Shown here: positions 50,001-59,055 of the stretch, piece by piece
Layout of the letters: the number at the start of each line of letters is the position of its first letter
Numbering within the stretch: the first letter of the stretch is position 1
Origin: Xanthomonas sp. Leaf148
GTDB taxonomy: Bacteria; Pseudomonadota; Gammaproteobacteria; Xanthomonadales; Xanthomonadaceae
Reading direction: 5' to 3'
Length of the DNA stretch: 64,000 nucleotides
Assembly: GCF_001423585.1 (NCBI RefSeq)
Contig: NZ_LMOP01000008.1
Location: 62,953-126,952, forward strand
Notes under the pieces: generated by a model
Database searches by the model: none
What the model saw: the letters and a program-made list of their open reading frames with translations, nothing else
Told to the model about the DNA's origin: nothing
Program-made: the position numbers and the translations under genes

Positions 50001-51419
50001 ATGCTGCCCGACTGGTTGCAAGGGACCTGGCTGTTGGCGCTGGACTGGGTGATCCGCCTGGCCGCGCTGCTATGGATTCCCACCCGCACCACGCCTGGCG
50101 CGGCGCGCAGCTGGTTGCTGCTGATCGGCTTTGTGCCGGTGGTCGGCCTGCCGCTGTATCTGTTGCTCGGCCACCCGTGGTTGTCGCGGCTGCGCGTGGA
50201 GCGGCAGGCCACCGCCTCGCAGGTGATTCGCGAACAGCAGCTGCCGTTGCATGCGCTGCGCTGGACGCCGCCGCCCGATACCAGCAGCGCCGAGGTGGTG
50301 CCGCTGATCGAACGGCAGGGCGACTTCATGCCCACCTTGGGCAATGCGGTGGAATTGCTCGATGACTACGCGCAGTCGCTGCAGGCGTTGATCGTCGCGA
50401 TCGATGCGGCCGAAAAGCGCGTGCATCTGCTGTATTACCTGATGTTCGACGATGCGGTGGGCGATGCGGTGGTGGCAGCGCTGCAGCGGGCAAGCGCGCG
50501 CGGCGTGCGCTGCCGCGTGCTGCTCGATGCGGTGGGCGCCAAGCGCGGCCTGCGGCGCTATCGCAAGCGGCTGCAGGCCGACGGCATCGAGGTGCTGGCG
50601 GTGCTGCCCGGTGGGCTGCGCTGGCGCCGCAGCGGGCGCATGGATCTGCGTAATCACCGCAAGATTGCGGTGATCGACAACCAGGTGGGTTTTGTCGGCT
50701 CGCAGAATCTGGCCGACGCCGGCTTCATCGACGGCGTGCCCAATCGCGAGCTGGTGGCGCGCGTGCGCGGGCCGGTGGTCAATCATCTGGAAGCGGTGTT
50801 CGCCAGCGACTGGTTCACCGAAACCGGGCAACGTCTGGATGTCTGGCCGGATGCGCCGGTCTGCGAGGCCAATATCGCCACCCAGTTGCTGCCCAGCGGG
50901 CCGGCGTACCCCTTCGAGAACGCGCGCGATGCGATCAATGCGGTGATCCATCTGGCGCGACGAAAAGTGGTACTGGTGACGCCGTACTTCGTGCCGGACG
51001 AGGCCTTGCTGAGCGCCTTGCGCATCGCCGCGGTCTCGGGCGTGGATGTGCAGCTGATCTTGTCCGAGCGCAACAACCAGCGTCTGGCGGCGTGGGCACA
51101 GGAAGCGTATTTCGACGAGCTGCTGCGCTGTGGGGTGAAGATTGCGCTGTACCGCCCGCACTTCCTGCATGCCAAGCACCTGAGCATGGATGAAAACATC
51201 GCGCTGGTGGGCTCGATCAATCTGGATATCCGCTCGTTCGCGCTCAACGCCGAGATCGGCATGGTGTGCTACGACACCGGTGTGGTGCAGCGGTTGCGCG
51301 CGATCGAACAGGACTATCTGGCCAACGCACGTCAGCTGGATCTGCAACAGTGGCGGCGGCGCCCGGCCTGGCGACGCAGTCGCGAAGGCATCGCGCGGCT
51401 GGCGGATGCGTTGATGTAG
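50001..51419 (+). CDS. cls: Cardiolipin synthase (phospholipase D family)
   Basis: Membrane enzyme of 472 residues joining two phosphatidylglycerols to cardiolipin. Two N-terminal helices (about 10-30 and 36-57) are followed by two HKD motifs: NHRKIAVIDNQVGFVGSQN and HAKHLSMDENIALVGSINLD. Length matches ClsA. CGGAG precedes the ATG. It follows the LysR gene closely by position only; function is unrelated to the aromatic pathway. Confidence 0.94.
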   Translation: MLPDWLQGTWLLALDWVIRLAALLWIPTRTTPGAARSWLLLIGFVPVVGLPLYLLLGHPWLSRLRVERQATASQVIREQQLPLHALRWTPPPDTSSAEVVPLIERQGDFMPTLGNAVELLDDYAQSLQALIVAIDAAEKRVHLLYYLMFDDAVGDAVVAALQRASARGVRCRVLLDAVGAKRGLRRYRKRLQADGIEVLAVLPGGLRWRRSGRMDLRNHRKIAVIDNQVGFVGSQNLADAGFIDGVPNRELVARVRGPVVNHLEAVFASDWFTETGQRLDVWPDAPVCEANIATQLLPSGPAYPFENARDAINAVIHLARRKVVLVTPYFVPDEALLSALRIAAVSGVDVQLILSERNNQRLAAWAQEAYFDELLRCGVKIALYRPHFLHAKHLSMDENIALVGSINLDIRSFALNAEIGMVCYDTGVVQRLRAIEQDYLANARQLDLQQWRRRPAWRRSREGIARLADALM

Positions 51420-51429
51420 TGGCCTGCGC

Positions 51430-51822
51430 TCAGTCCGGGCGCATCACCTGGAACACGTTTCCCTCCGGGTCGCGGCCGTCGTACATCTGGTAAGCGAAGC
51501 CCGCATAGCGTTTGAGTTCATCCACACGCACGCCTGCGCTGCGCAGTTGCTCGCGATGGGCGGCCAGATCGGAGGTGATGGCGAACACCAACTTGGTGGT
51601 CGAGCCTGCCGCCGGTGCCCCGTCGGATGCGGGCGATGACGGCTGCTGTCGGTACCTGTCGCCCATCAGGTGCAGCGCCAGTTCGATCTGGCCCGCCACC
51701 AGGACGACCCACTGATCGGCGATCTCCTCGATGACGGGAAGCGCGAAGTGGGTCTGGTAGAACGCCTTGGCCGCAGCGACGTCGCGGACATAGATAATGA
51801 GCCTGACCAATGCGATGGACAT
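51430..51822 (-). CDS. VOC-family (glyoxalase/bleomycin-resistance-like) protein
   Basis: 130 residues with the paired beta-alpha-beta-beta-beta modules of the vicinal-oxygen-chelate fold: ALVRLIIYVRDVAAAKAFYQ at the start, VVLVAGQIELALHLMGD (metal-binding Glu region) and YQMYDGRDPEGNVFQVMRPD at the end. Substrate unknown; metal-dependent lyase, dioxygenase or drug-binding roles all occur. Convergent with cls, 10 bp apart. Confidence 0.88.
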   Translation of the reverse strand: MSIALVRLIIYVRDVAAAKAFYQTHFALPVIEEIADQWVVLVAGQIELALHLMGDRYRQQPSSPASDGAPAAGSTTKLVFAITSDLAAHREQLRSAGVRVDELKRYAGFAYQMYDGRDPEGNVFQVMRPD

Positions 51823-51979
51823 CCTGTGGGCCTCCCGCGGCGTTTACCGAGCGTGCGCGGCTGATCGTACGTGCTTCTGATGCCGGGGCGCATGGCAGCC
51901 GCTCCCACCCTTGCGGCGGCGGCGACGCGCCTTCGCAGCGAGTGGTGCGGTGACTAAGGGGTCTGGTGCAGCCATCGCC

Positions 51980-51985
51980 TACAAT
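51980..51985 (+). promoter_or_regulatory. -10 element of the FAD/NAD(P) gene (probable leaderless transcript)
   Basis: TACAAT with 6 nt to the ATG at 51992 and no ribosome-binding site. Confidence 0.6.
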
Positions 51986-51991
51986 GCCGCA

Positions 51992-53386
51992 ATGAACACA
52001 TCGCGTGATCCCGGCGTTGCAGCGATCGCCATCGTCGGAGGCGGCGCTTCCGGCGTGCTGGTGGCATTGCAGCTGCTGCATCAGGCGACCACGCCGCTGC
52101 AGATCGTGTTGATCGAGCCGCACCCGGTGCTGGGCGAAGGCGTGGCCTATTCCACGGCGCGGCCCGAGCATCTATTGAACGTGCCCGCCGCGCGCATGAG
52201 CGCGCTGGCCGATACGCCGCAGGATTTTGTCGACTACCTGCGCGCGCACGCATGCTGCCCGGAGCTGGACGACGCGCAGCTGCCGCAACAGTATGTTGGG
52301 CGCAGGCATTACGCCCCGTACCTGCGCGAGCGCCTGCAGGCTGCGCGTGCAACCAGTCCTGCGACCTTGCGCGTGCACACCGCACGCGTGCAGACCCTGC
52401 AGCCCAACGCAGACGGCGCGCTGTTGCAGCTGGATGACGGACACACCATGCAGGCCACCGCCGTGGTGCTGGCGGTCGGTAACGCGCTGCGCCCGTTGCC
52501 GTTGCGTGGTGCCACCGGCCTGTCAGCGGCGCAACGGGTGGAAGCCTGGGACACCGAAGCAGTGGCCGGGTTGCCGCAAGACGCCGCCGTGTGCATCGTC
52601 GGCTCGGGGCTGAGCATGGCCGACACCGTGGTGACGCTGGCCGCGCAGGCCCATCGCGGCGCGGTGCATGTGGTGTCGCGGCATGGTCTGCTGCCCTTGC
52701 CGCATGCGCATGGCGCTGCCGCCGACTTCGATCCACAACCATTGCTTGCCTTGTCCTTGCGCGCACGCATGCGCGCGTTGCGCCAGCACGCGCGCGCGGC
52801 GCTGGCACAGGGGCTGCCGTGGCAGAGCGTGATGGAACGCATCCGACCATTGAGTCAGGCCTTGTGGCAGACCTTGTCGGTGGCCGATCAACGCCGTTTC
52901 CTGCGGCATGTGGTGCGCTACTGGGATGTGCATCGGCATCGCATTGCCGCGCCGGTGCATGCGCAGTTGCAGGCGATGCAGACGCGTGGGCAACTGCAAT
53001 TGCATCGTGCACGGCTGGATGTGGCCTTCGAGGTAGGTGCATGCGTGCGTGTGAGTGCCGGCGCCGCCAGTGCCGGGCATGCGTTGCAGCTGGATGTGCA
53101 GACGCTGGTCAATGCCACGGGCGTTGAAATGCGCGTACAGGCGATGCGTAACCCGTTGCTGCAGCAGTTGCTGGGGCAGGGCATCGCGATGGCCGGCCCG
53201 CATGGGATCGGCGTGGACACCGCCGCCGACGGCAGCCTGCTCGATGCCGACGGGCGCGCCAACCCGCGGCTACGGGTGATCGGCAGCCTGCGGATCGGTT
53301 CGTTGTGGGAAAGCCTGGCAGTGCCGGAGTTGCGCGAACAGGCAGCGGCGATTGCGCGGGATGTGTTGGTGCAGCTGGAGCGCTGA
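51992..53386 (+). CDS. FAD/NAD(P)-binding protein (COG4529 type)
   Basis: 464 residues. The N-terminal Rossmann fingerprint IAIVGGGASGVLVALQLL is followed by GEGVAYSTARPEHLLNVPAARMSALAD, typical of the YdhS/HI0933-like flavoprotein group, and a second nucleotide-binding stretch VCIVGSGLSMADTVVTLA near residue 208. No redox partner or substrate can be named. Starting at MNTSRD keeps the fingerprint near residue 12. The -10-like TACAAT ends 6 nt upstream, so translation is probably leaderless. Monocistronic. Confidence 0.88.
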   Translation: MNTSRDPGVAAIAIVGGGASGVLVALQLLHQATTPLQIVLIEPHPVLGEGVAYSTARPEHLLNVPAARMSALADTPQDFVDYLRAHACCPELDDAQLPQQYVGRRHYAPYLRERLQAARATSPATLRVHTARVQTLQPNADGALLQLDDGHTMQATAVVLAVGNALRPLPLRGATGLSAAQRVEAWDTEAVAGLPQDAAVCIVGSGLSMADTVVTLAAQAHRGAVHVVSRHGLLPLPHAHGAAADFDPQPLLALSLRARMRALRQHARAALAQGLPWQSVMERIRPLSQALWQTLSVADQRRFLRHVVRYWDVHRHRIAAPVHAQLQAMQTRGQLQLHRARLDVAFEVGACVRVSAGAASAGHALQLDVQTLVNATGVEMRVQAMRNPLLQQLLGQGIAMAGPHGIGVDTAADGSLLDADGRANPRLRVIGSLRIGSLWESLAVPELREQAAAIARDVLVQLER

Positions 53387-53576
53387 TAGGCGTGTCGGCA
53401 ACAGAGAAGGAGCTTGGCCGCCTTCTCCGGCCGCGACATTGGCTTCTTCGAGGGGCCAAGGCGACACACAGCGCCGGATGAGGGGGCGAGCGAAGCCTCG
53501 GGTGACTCGCTTGGCTGCGTCTCGTGCCCTCCCCCAACCCCGGCTCCGCGCCCCGGCCTGCGCTTGCGGCGCGGGC

Positions 53577-53626
53577 GCTCCAAGGCACGCACGCACGCGC
53601 GCGGCGCGCAAGCCGTGCCTTGGAGC
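53577..53626. repeat. Inverted repeat/hairpin
   Basis: Perfect 13-bp arms GCTCCAAGGCACG and CGTGCCTTGGAGC with a 24-nt loop of alternating purine-pyrimidine (acgcacgcgcgcgg), which may adopt unusual structure. Outer flanks cggctccgcg/agccggg can extend it. Confidence 0.8.
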
Positions 53627-53719
53627 CCCGCAGCCGGGAGAGGGGCTCTGCCATGGCGAGCACTGCCTGATCTCTAGCAGGCGGGAAAACAATCAACCTG
53701 CTGCCTTCATCTTGCCGGT

Positions 53720-53977
53720 GTCAGAGGAATCAACGTCCTAGCTTCTCTGGTAGGCGTCAGAGCAATCGACGTCCTGGCTTCTCAGGCAGGCGTCAGAGCA
53801 ATCGACGTCCTAAGCTTCTCAGGTAGGCGTCAGAGCAATCGACGTCCCAAGCTTCTCTGGCAGGCGTCAGAGCAATCAACCTCCTAAGCTTCTCTGGCAG
53901 GCGGCAGAGCAATCAACCTCCTAAGCTTCTCTGGCAGGCGGCAGAGAAGCCAGCATCCTGCCTTCTCCCGCCTGCGG
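53720..53977. repeat. 37-bp minisatellite and dispersed hairpin element
   Basis: tcagag or gcagag recurs at 53721, 53757, 53793, 53830, 53867, 53904 and 53941 (periods 36, 36, 37, 37, 37, 37). The unit reads roughly gtcagagcaatcaacgtcc then taagcttctctggcaggc. There are no unique spacers, so it is not CRISPR. It runs into the stem ccttctcccgcctgcggggg shared with 33901-33926. Confidence 0.9.
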
Positions 53978-54059
53978 GGGAAGGTGCCCGAAGGGCGGAT
54001 GGGGGCAGCAATCCCAAACCGCTTCATCGCAATCTCAGCCGCAGCGACGCCACAACCGG

Positions 54060-54065
54060 TAAAAT
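54060..54065 (+). promoter_or_regulatory. -10 element of uvrD (probable leaderless transcript)
   Basis: TAAAAT with 6 nt to the GTG start at 54072; no ribosome-binding site. Confidence 0.6.
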
Positions 54066-54071
54066 GCGCCG

Positions 54072-56258
54072 GTGGATGTCTCTCATTTGCTCGATCATTT
54101 AAACCCCGCCCAGCGCGAGGCCGTTTCCGCGCCGCCGGGGCATTACCTCGTGCTGGCCGGCGCCGGCTCCGGCAAGACGCGCGTGCTGATCCATCGCATC
54201 GCCTGGCTCAACGAAGTCCAGGGCGTGCCCAACCACGGCATCTTTGCGGTGACCTTCACCAACAAGGCCGCCGGCGAGATGCGTCACCGCACCGACCTGC
54301 AGCTACGTAACGGCAGCCGCGGGATGTGGATCGGCACCTTCCATGGGCTGGCGCATCGGCTGTTGCGCCTGCATTGGCAGGACGCGCGGCTGCCGGAAGG
54401 CTTCCAGGTCATGGACAGCGACGACCAGCTGCGGCTGGTCAAGCGCGTGGTGCAGTCGCTGGAGCTCGACGAGAGCAAGTATCCGCCCAAGCAGATGAGC
54501 TGGTGGATCAACGAGCAGAAGGACGAAGGCCGTCGTCCGCAGCATATCCAGCCCGAGCCCAACGACGATTGGACCGAGGTGCGCCGGCAGGTGTATGCGG
54601 CCTATCAGGAACGTTGCGACCGCTCCGGGCTGCTGGATTTCGCAGAGCTGCTGCTGCGCGCGCACGAACTGCTGCGCGACACCCCGGCATTGCTGGCGCA
54701 TTACCGCGCTCGCTTTCGCGAAATTCTGGTGGACGAGTTCCAGGACACCAACGCCATCCAGTACGCCTTCGTGCGCGTGCTGGCCGGCGAGACCGGGCAT
54801 GTGTTTGTGGTCGGCGACGACGACCAGGCGATCTATGGCTGGCGCGGTGCCAAGGTCGAGAACGTGCAGCGGTTCCTCAAGGATTTCCCCGGCGCGCAGA
54901 CGGTGCGGCTGGAGCAAAACTACCGTTCCAGCGCCAATATCCTGGGCGCGGCCAATGCGGTGATCGCCCATAACCCGGACCGTATCGGCAAGCAGCTGTG
55001 GACCGATTCCGGCGATGGCGACCCGATCGATCTGTACGCGGCCTATAACGAAGTGGACGAGGCGCGCTATGCGGTGGAGCGCGCGCGCCAGTGGGTGCGC
55101 GATGGCGGCAGCTACGGCGAAGTGGCGGTGCTGTATCGCAGTAACGCGCAATCGCGCGCGCTGGAAGAAGCACTGATTTCCGAGCAATTGCCGTACCGCG
55201 TGTATGGCGGCATGCGCTTTTTCGAGCGCGCCGAAATCAAGGATGCGCTGGCTTACCTGCGCCTGCTCACCAACCGCAGCGACGATGCCGCCTTCGAACG
55301 CGCCGTCAATACGCCCACGCGTGGTATCGGCGACCGCACGCTGGACGAAGTGCGCCGACTGGCACGCGCCAATGCATTGTCGTTGTGGGAAGCGGCAATG
55401 CTGGCCACGCAGGAAAACAGCCTGGCCGCGCGTGCGCGCAATGCCTTGGCGACCTTCCTGAGCCTGGTCGGCCAGTTGCACGCCGAAACCGGCGAGATGG
55501 AACTGGCCGAACGCATCGACCACGTGCTGATGCGCTCGGGCCTGCGCGAGCATTGGGCCAAGGAAAGCCGCAGCGGGCTGGATTCGGAATCGCGCACCGA
55601 GAACCTGGACGAACTGGTGTCGGTGGCCTCGCGCTTCACCCGGCCGGACGACGAAGACAGCCAGGGCATGACCGAGCTGGTTGCGTTTCTGGCATACGCC
55701 TCGCTGGAAGCCGGCGAAGGCCAGGCGCAGGCCGGCGAAGAAGGCGTGCAGTTGATGACGCTGCATTCGGCCAAGGGCCTGGAGTTTCCGATCGTGTTTC
55801 TGGTCGGCCTGGAAGATGGCTTGTTCCCGAGTGCGCGGTCGCTGGAAGAAAGCGGCCGGCTGGAAGAAGAACGGCGTCTGGCGTATGTGGGCATCACTCG
55901 CGCACGGCAGAAGCTGGTGCTGTGCTACGCCGAGTCGCGCCGCATCCATGGTCAGGACAACTACAACGTCCCGTCGCGATTTTTGCGCGAGATCCCGCGC
56001 GAGTTATTGAACGAAGTGCGCCCCAAGGTGCAGGTTTCGCGCACCGCCTCGTTGGGCGCAGCGCGTGGCGGCCCGGTGCACGGAATCGTGGAGACCGCGC
56101 CGATCAAACTCGGCGCCAACGTCGAGCACCCCACCTTCGGCGGCGGCGTGGTTGTGGATTACGAAGGCAGCGGTGCGCATGCGCGCGTGCAGGTGCAGTT
56201 CGACGAAGTCGGCGCCAAATGGCTGGTGATGGCGTACGCGAATCTGACGGTGATGTAG
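54072..56258 (+). CDS. uvrD: DNA helicase II (UvrD/MutU)
   Basis: SF1A 3'-5' helicase of 728 residues, for nucleotide-excision and mismatch repair. Motifs in order: LNPAQREAV (Q motif), LAGAGSGKTRVL (Walker A), FAVTFTNKAAGEM (Ia), WIGTFHGLAHRLLR, LVDEFQDTN (Walker B), VVGDDDQAIYGWRGA (III), RLEQNYRSS (IV), LMTLHSAKGLEFP (V) and EERRLAYVGITRAR (VI). The C-terminus ends in the PcrA/UvrD Tudor-like segment (IKLGANVEHPTFGGGVV ... GAKWLVMAYANL). The start is GTG at 54072, directly behind a -10-like TAAAAT. Confidence 0.97.
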   Translation: MDVSHLLDHLNPAQREAVSAPPGHYLVLAGAGSGKTRVLIHRIAWLNEVQGVPNHGIFAVTFTNKAAGEMRHRTDLQLRNGSRGMWIGTFHGLAHRLLRLHWQDARLPEGFQVMDSDDQLRLVKRVVQSLELDESKYPPKQMSWWINEQKDEGRRPQHIQPEPNDDWTEVRRQVYAAYQERCDRSGLLDFAELLLRAHELLRDTPALLAHYRARFREILVDEFQDTNAIQYAFVRVLAGETGHVFVVGDDDQAIYGWRGAKVENVQRFLKDFPGAQTVRLEQNYRSSANILGAANAVIAHNPDRIGKQLWTDSGDGDPIDLYAAYNEVDEARYAVERARQWVRDGGSYGEVAVLYRSNAQSRALEEALISEQLPYRVYGGMRFFERAEIKDALAYLRLLTNRSDDAAFERAVNTPTRGIGDRTLDEVRRLARANALSLWEAAMLATQENSLAARARNALATFLSLVGQLHAETGEMELAERIDHVLMRSGLREHWAKESRSGLDSESRTENLDELVSVASRFTRPDDEDSQGMTELVAFLAYASLEAGEGQAQAGEEGVQLMTLHSAKGLEFPIVFLVGLEDGLFPSARSLEESGRLEEERRLAYVGITRARQKLVLCYAESRRIHGQDNYNVPSRFLREIPRELLNEVRPKVQVSRTASLGAARGGPVHGIVETAPIKLGANVEHPTFGGGVVVDYEGSGAHARVQVQFDEVGAKWLVMAYANLTVM

Positions 56259-56444
56259 CTAGGCGATGGCGCGCTTTCTCCTCTTCCTGCAGGCAGGTGT
56301 GGCGCGCAGTTCTGGATGAGGGTGGGTCGCGGTGACGGAGCGTCATCTTCGTGTCCAGGCCTTTCCAGCACCGTATCGCGCCGTTGTGCGCTGCCCGATG
56401 CATTCGCCACAGCATTCGTGACACGCTGCGGTCGAAGCGACTGC

Positions 56445-57044
56445 ATGAAGACACACGGCCCGATGCGCACCGAAAAACAGAAAATGCTCGCAGGCGAGCT
56501 GTACAACGCTGCCGATGAAGCGCTGCAGGCCGATCAGGCGGCCGCTGCCGAGTGGATGGTGCGTTACAACGCAGCTGCCCTGCAGACGGCTGAGCAGCGG
56601 CACGCGCTCTTGCGCGAGCGGTTGGCCCAGGTGGGCGCGGGCTCGGTGATCCGTGCGCCGTTTCATTGCGACTACGGGTACAACATCCGCTTGGGCGCCG
56701 GGGTCTTTCTCAATTTTAACTGTGTGATTCTGGATATTTGCGACGTCAGCATTGGCGATGGCACGCAGATCGGGCCTGGCGTCCAGCTTTACGCTGCCGA
56801 TCATCCGCGCGATGCGGCCGGCCGCGCCAGCGGTCTGGAATTTGGACGCCCGATCCGCATCGGGCGCAACGTGTGGATTGGCGGCGGGGCGATCATCCTG
56901 CCGGGCGTGAGCATTGGCGACGATGCGTTGATCGGCGCAGGCGCGGTGGTCACCCGCGATGTCCCCGCGGGTGCGACGGCAGTGGGCAATCCGGCGCGCG
57001 TGCGCGAGATGCGGCCTGATCCGGATGCCGTAGCGACGGATTGA
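56445..57044 (+). CDS. maa: Maltose/galactoside O-acetyltransferase family protein (Maa/LacA-like)
   Basis: Acetyl-CoA-dependent sugar O-acetyltransferase of 199 residues. The Maa N-terminal helix domain (EKQKMLAGELYNAADEAL) is followed by a left-handed beta-helix of hexapeptide repeats (IRAPFHCDYGYNIRLGAGVF, FNCVILDICDVSIGDGTQIG, YAADHPRDA with the catalytic His, then IRIGRNVWIGGGAIILPGV). Start at 56445; ATG at 56463 is an in-frame alternative. True acceptor sugar unknown. Confidence 0.9.
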   Translation: MKTHGPMRTEKQKMLAGELYNAADEALQADQAAAAEWMVRYNAAALQTAEQRHALLRERLAQVGAGSVIRAPFHCDYGYNIRLGAGVFLNFNCVILDICDVSIGDGTQIGPGVQLYAADHPRDAAGRASGLEFGRPIRIGRNVWIGGGAIILPGVSIGDDALIGAGAVVTRDVPAGATAVGNPARVREMRPDPDAVATD

Positions 57045-57234
57045 GCGCAGTGAAAGACGCGTTGCGTGCGATGTGAGCGATCTTGCATGCGTTGGACGTA
57101 GTAGCAAAAACATCATGAGTCGCCACACCAGCAATTGCAGCATTGATCCACATCAAGGCAGCCACCACCAGCGCCTGTCACCGTGAGTCCGGCACTACCC
57201 TTTGGCAGCACTGCCACCCTTGCAGGAGGTCACC

Positions 57235-57681
57235 ATGTACAAACGTATTCTCATCGCCATCGATGCATCCGAGCTGTCGCATCGCGGCTTGTTTCAGGGG
57301 CTGGAATTAGCCAAGGCGACCGGTGCCAAGGTCGACATCGTCACCGTGTCCGAGCCGTGGGCGATGGGCATGTACGACGCGATGGGCTGGAGCGTGGGCT
57401 ACGAGGCGAGCCCGGAATATCGTAATGAGCGCGAAGCCGCTGCCGAAAAGATTCTGCGTCCTGCACTGGAGCTGGCGATAGCTGCAAACATCAAGGCCAC
57501 CTCACGGCATGTGCTGGACCGCTTCGCCGCCGAGGGCATCGTGCAGATCGCAGAAGAATGCAGAAGCGATCTCATCATCATGACCTCGCACGGGCGACGT
57601 GGCGTGCGCCGCATGCTGCTCGGCAGCCAGACCGTGGAAGTGCTGACGCACAGTACGATCCCGGTGCTGGTGATTCGTTGA
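57235..57681 (+). CDS. Universal stress protein (UspA family)
   Basis: 148 residues, single Usp domain. MYKRILIAIDASELSHRGL is the ATP-binding first strand, DLIIMTSHGRRGVRRMLLGS contains the phosphate-binding loop, and THSTIPVLVIR is the last strand. AGGAGG at 57223-57228 precedes the ATG, one of the best ribosome-binding sites in the window. Cytoplasmic, monocistronic, followed by a REP array. Confidence 0.93.
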   Translation: MYKRILIAIDASELSHRGLFQGLELAKATGAKVDIVTVSEPWAMGMYDAMGWSVGYEASPEYRNEREAAAEKILRPALELAIAANIKATSRHVLDRFAAEGIVQIAEECRSDLIIMTSHGRRGVRRMLLGSQTVEVLTHSTIPVLVIR

Positions 57682-57744
57682 GGCCGATGTCGATGCGAGC
57701 GTTTTGAAGATCAGGCACGCAGACGACCCATCGGGTTGTTACGC

Positions 57745-58106
57745 GTAGGAGCGCACCTGGGCGCGACTGGCGTTCCCGGTGAAGCCCGTCGCGCCCAGGT
57801 GCGCTCCTACGTAGTGCTTATAGTTTCCGGTGTGCACGAGGCAGACAAGAACACGATGAATCGACGTGCAGTCTGATGCATGCACGCTGTTGTAGGAGCG
57901 CCCCCGGGCGCGATGGGGCTTCCCGGTGAAGCCAGTCGCGCCCAGGTGCGCTCCTACGTAGTGCTTATAGTTTCCGGTGTGCGTGAGTCAGACAAGAAAA
58001 CGATGAATGGACGTGCAGTCTGATGCATGCACACTGTTGTAGGAGCGCCCCCGGGCGCGATGGGGCGTTCCCGGTAATGCCATCGCGCCCAGGTGCGCTC
58101 CTACGC
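57745..58106. repeat. REP (GTAG-type) array, three units of 147 bp
   Basis: gtaggagcgc starts at 57745, 57892 and 58039 (147-bp period); each pairs with an inverse cgcccaggtgcgctcctac 50-70 bp on. Inter-REP DNA (gtagtgcttatagtttccgg, then gcagtctgatgcatgcac) is repeated almost exactly. The array fills 57682-58107 and touches the stop codon of the AraC gene. Confidence 0.92.
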
Positions 58107-58107
58107 A

Positions 58108-58701
58108 TTAGCCCTTCATCGGCTCCAGTTGCGCCACAAAGCGTGGCGACGGTCGGGCGAGCCGGCGCAGTGCTTCGGCGTGCATCAGCGGTGCGTTATG
58201 GGTGAGCGGCGCAGCCGTGCGTGGCGTGGCGGGCGTGTGCTGCGGCGCGTCCTGGCCTAGCTCGCGCATGAAGCGCCACATCGGCATGTAGTGGCCACGG
58301 CGCGGTGCCGGTGCGTGCGGCGTGGCGCGGCATTGGCGGCGCCACTGCATCGGTGGCATGCCGAAGCGCTGCTGGAAGGCGCGCTGGAACTGCCGCTCCG
58401 AGGCAAACCCCATTTCGTACAGCAACCAGGTCAGGCTGCACTCCGGATACGCCTGCAGATAGCGGTGCGCAGTGCACAGGCGCTGCTCGCGGATATAACT
58501 GGCGACGCCGCCACGCGACTGGAACAGCCGATACAACGACGCCCGCGACAGCGCGAACGCCTGTTGCAACGACTCGGTGCCGAGTTCGGCCTCACTGATG
58601 TGCTGCTCGATATAGGCCAGCAGATCGATCATCAGCGGCGCATGCGCCTCCATGGTCGAGGACGCTTGCGGCGCGATGGCGCTGTAGTAGCTGATGCTCA
58701 T
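58108..58701 (-). CDS. AraC-family transcriptional regulator
   Basis: 197 residues. Two AraC helix-turn-helices at about 20-130: SLQQAFALSRASLYRLFQSRGGVASYIREQRLCTAHRYL and LLYEMGFASERQFQRAFQQRFGMPPMQWRR. There is almost no N-terminal sensor domain, but a C-terminal Pro/His-rich extension of ~65 residues. It is divergent from tssB across 354 bp and is therefore the first candidate regulator of the T6SS operon. The start is ATG at 58701; a longer frame reaches 58722. Its last codons run into the REP array. Confidence 0.88.
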   Translation of the reverse strand: MSISYYSAIAPQASSTMEAHAPLMIDLLAYIEQHISEAELGTESLQQAFALSRASLYRLFQSRGGVASYIREQRLCTAHRYLQAYPECSLTWLLYEMGFASERQFQRAFQQRFGMPPMQWRRQCRATPHAPAPRRGHYMPMWRFMRELGQDAPQHTPATPRTAAPLTHNAPLMHAEALRRLARPSPRFVAQLEPMKG

Positions 58702-59055
58702 GCGGTACTGCCTGCGGCCCACTCCCCGGGGCCTGTCCTTTGATCAACCGAAAAAAGCATCGCCAACCCATCACGCCTCTTTCACGAAGTCGGCCGCGCA
58801 TCACGCATCGGCACGATTGAGACGATTTGTCGGGTGAGCGCGCAGGGCCATTCCTAGACTCGCCGCAACGCTGAAGAGCGTCATCGCACGGCCTGTCGCT
58901 TTGGTCCGCGTGGTGCGGCAGTTGCGGGGAAGCTCGCAGCACCGGCGTCGCACGCAGGCTCCAGGCGATCGGCCGGGCCGGCGATATCCAGGCCACAAGG
59001 CAGCGCACGTGCCCCGCACGTTGGCGCAACGGGCAAGCTCAATCGGAGATCAGGC
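58702..59055. promoter_or_regulatory. Divergent control region AraC gene / T6SS operon
   Basis: 354 bp holding the promoters of the AraC gene and of tssB. No sigma-54 or clear sigma-70 elements could be assigned; GGAG lies before the tssB ATG. Confidence 0.5.

Larger units (their letters stand above)
53387..54071. other. Repeat-rich region before uvrD
   Basis: 685 bp without a gene. It contains a long hairpin (53577-53626), a 37-bp minisatellite (about 53720-53955), the dispersed ctgcgggggaaggtgcccg element (53961-54007) and the uvrD -10 box. Confidence 0.75.

Noticed and set aside
53720..53960. CRISPR array
   Set aside because: Units are contiguous without unique spacers and there are no cas genes.
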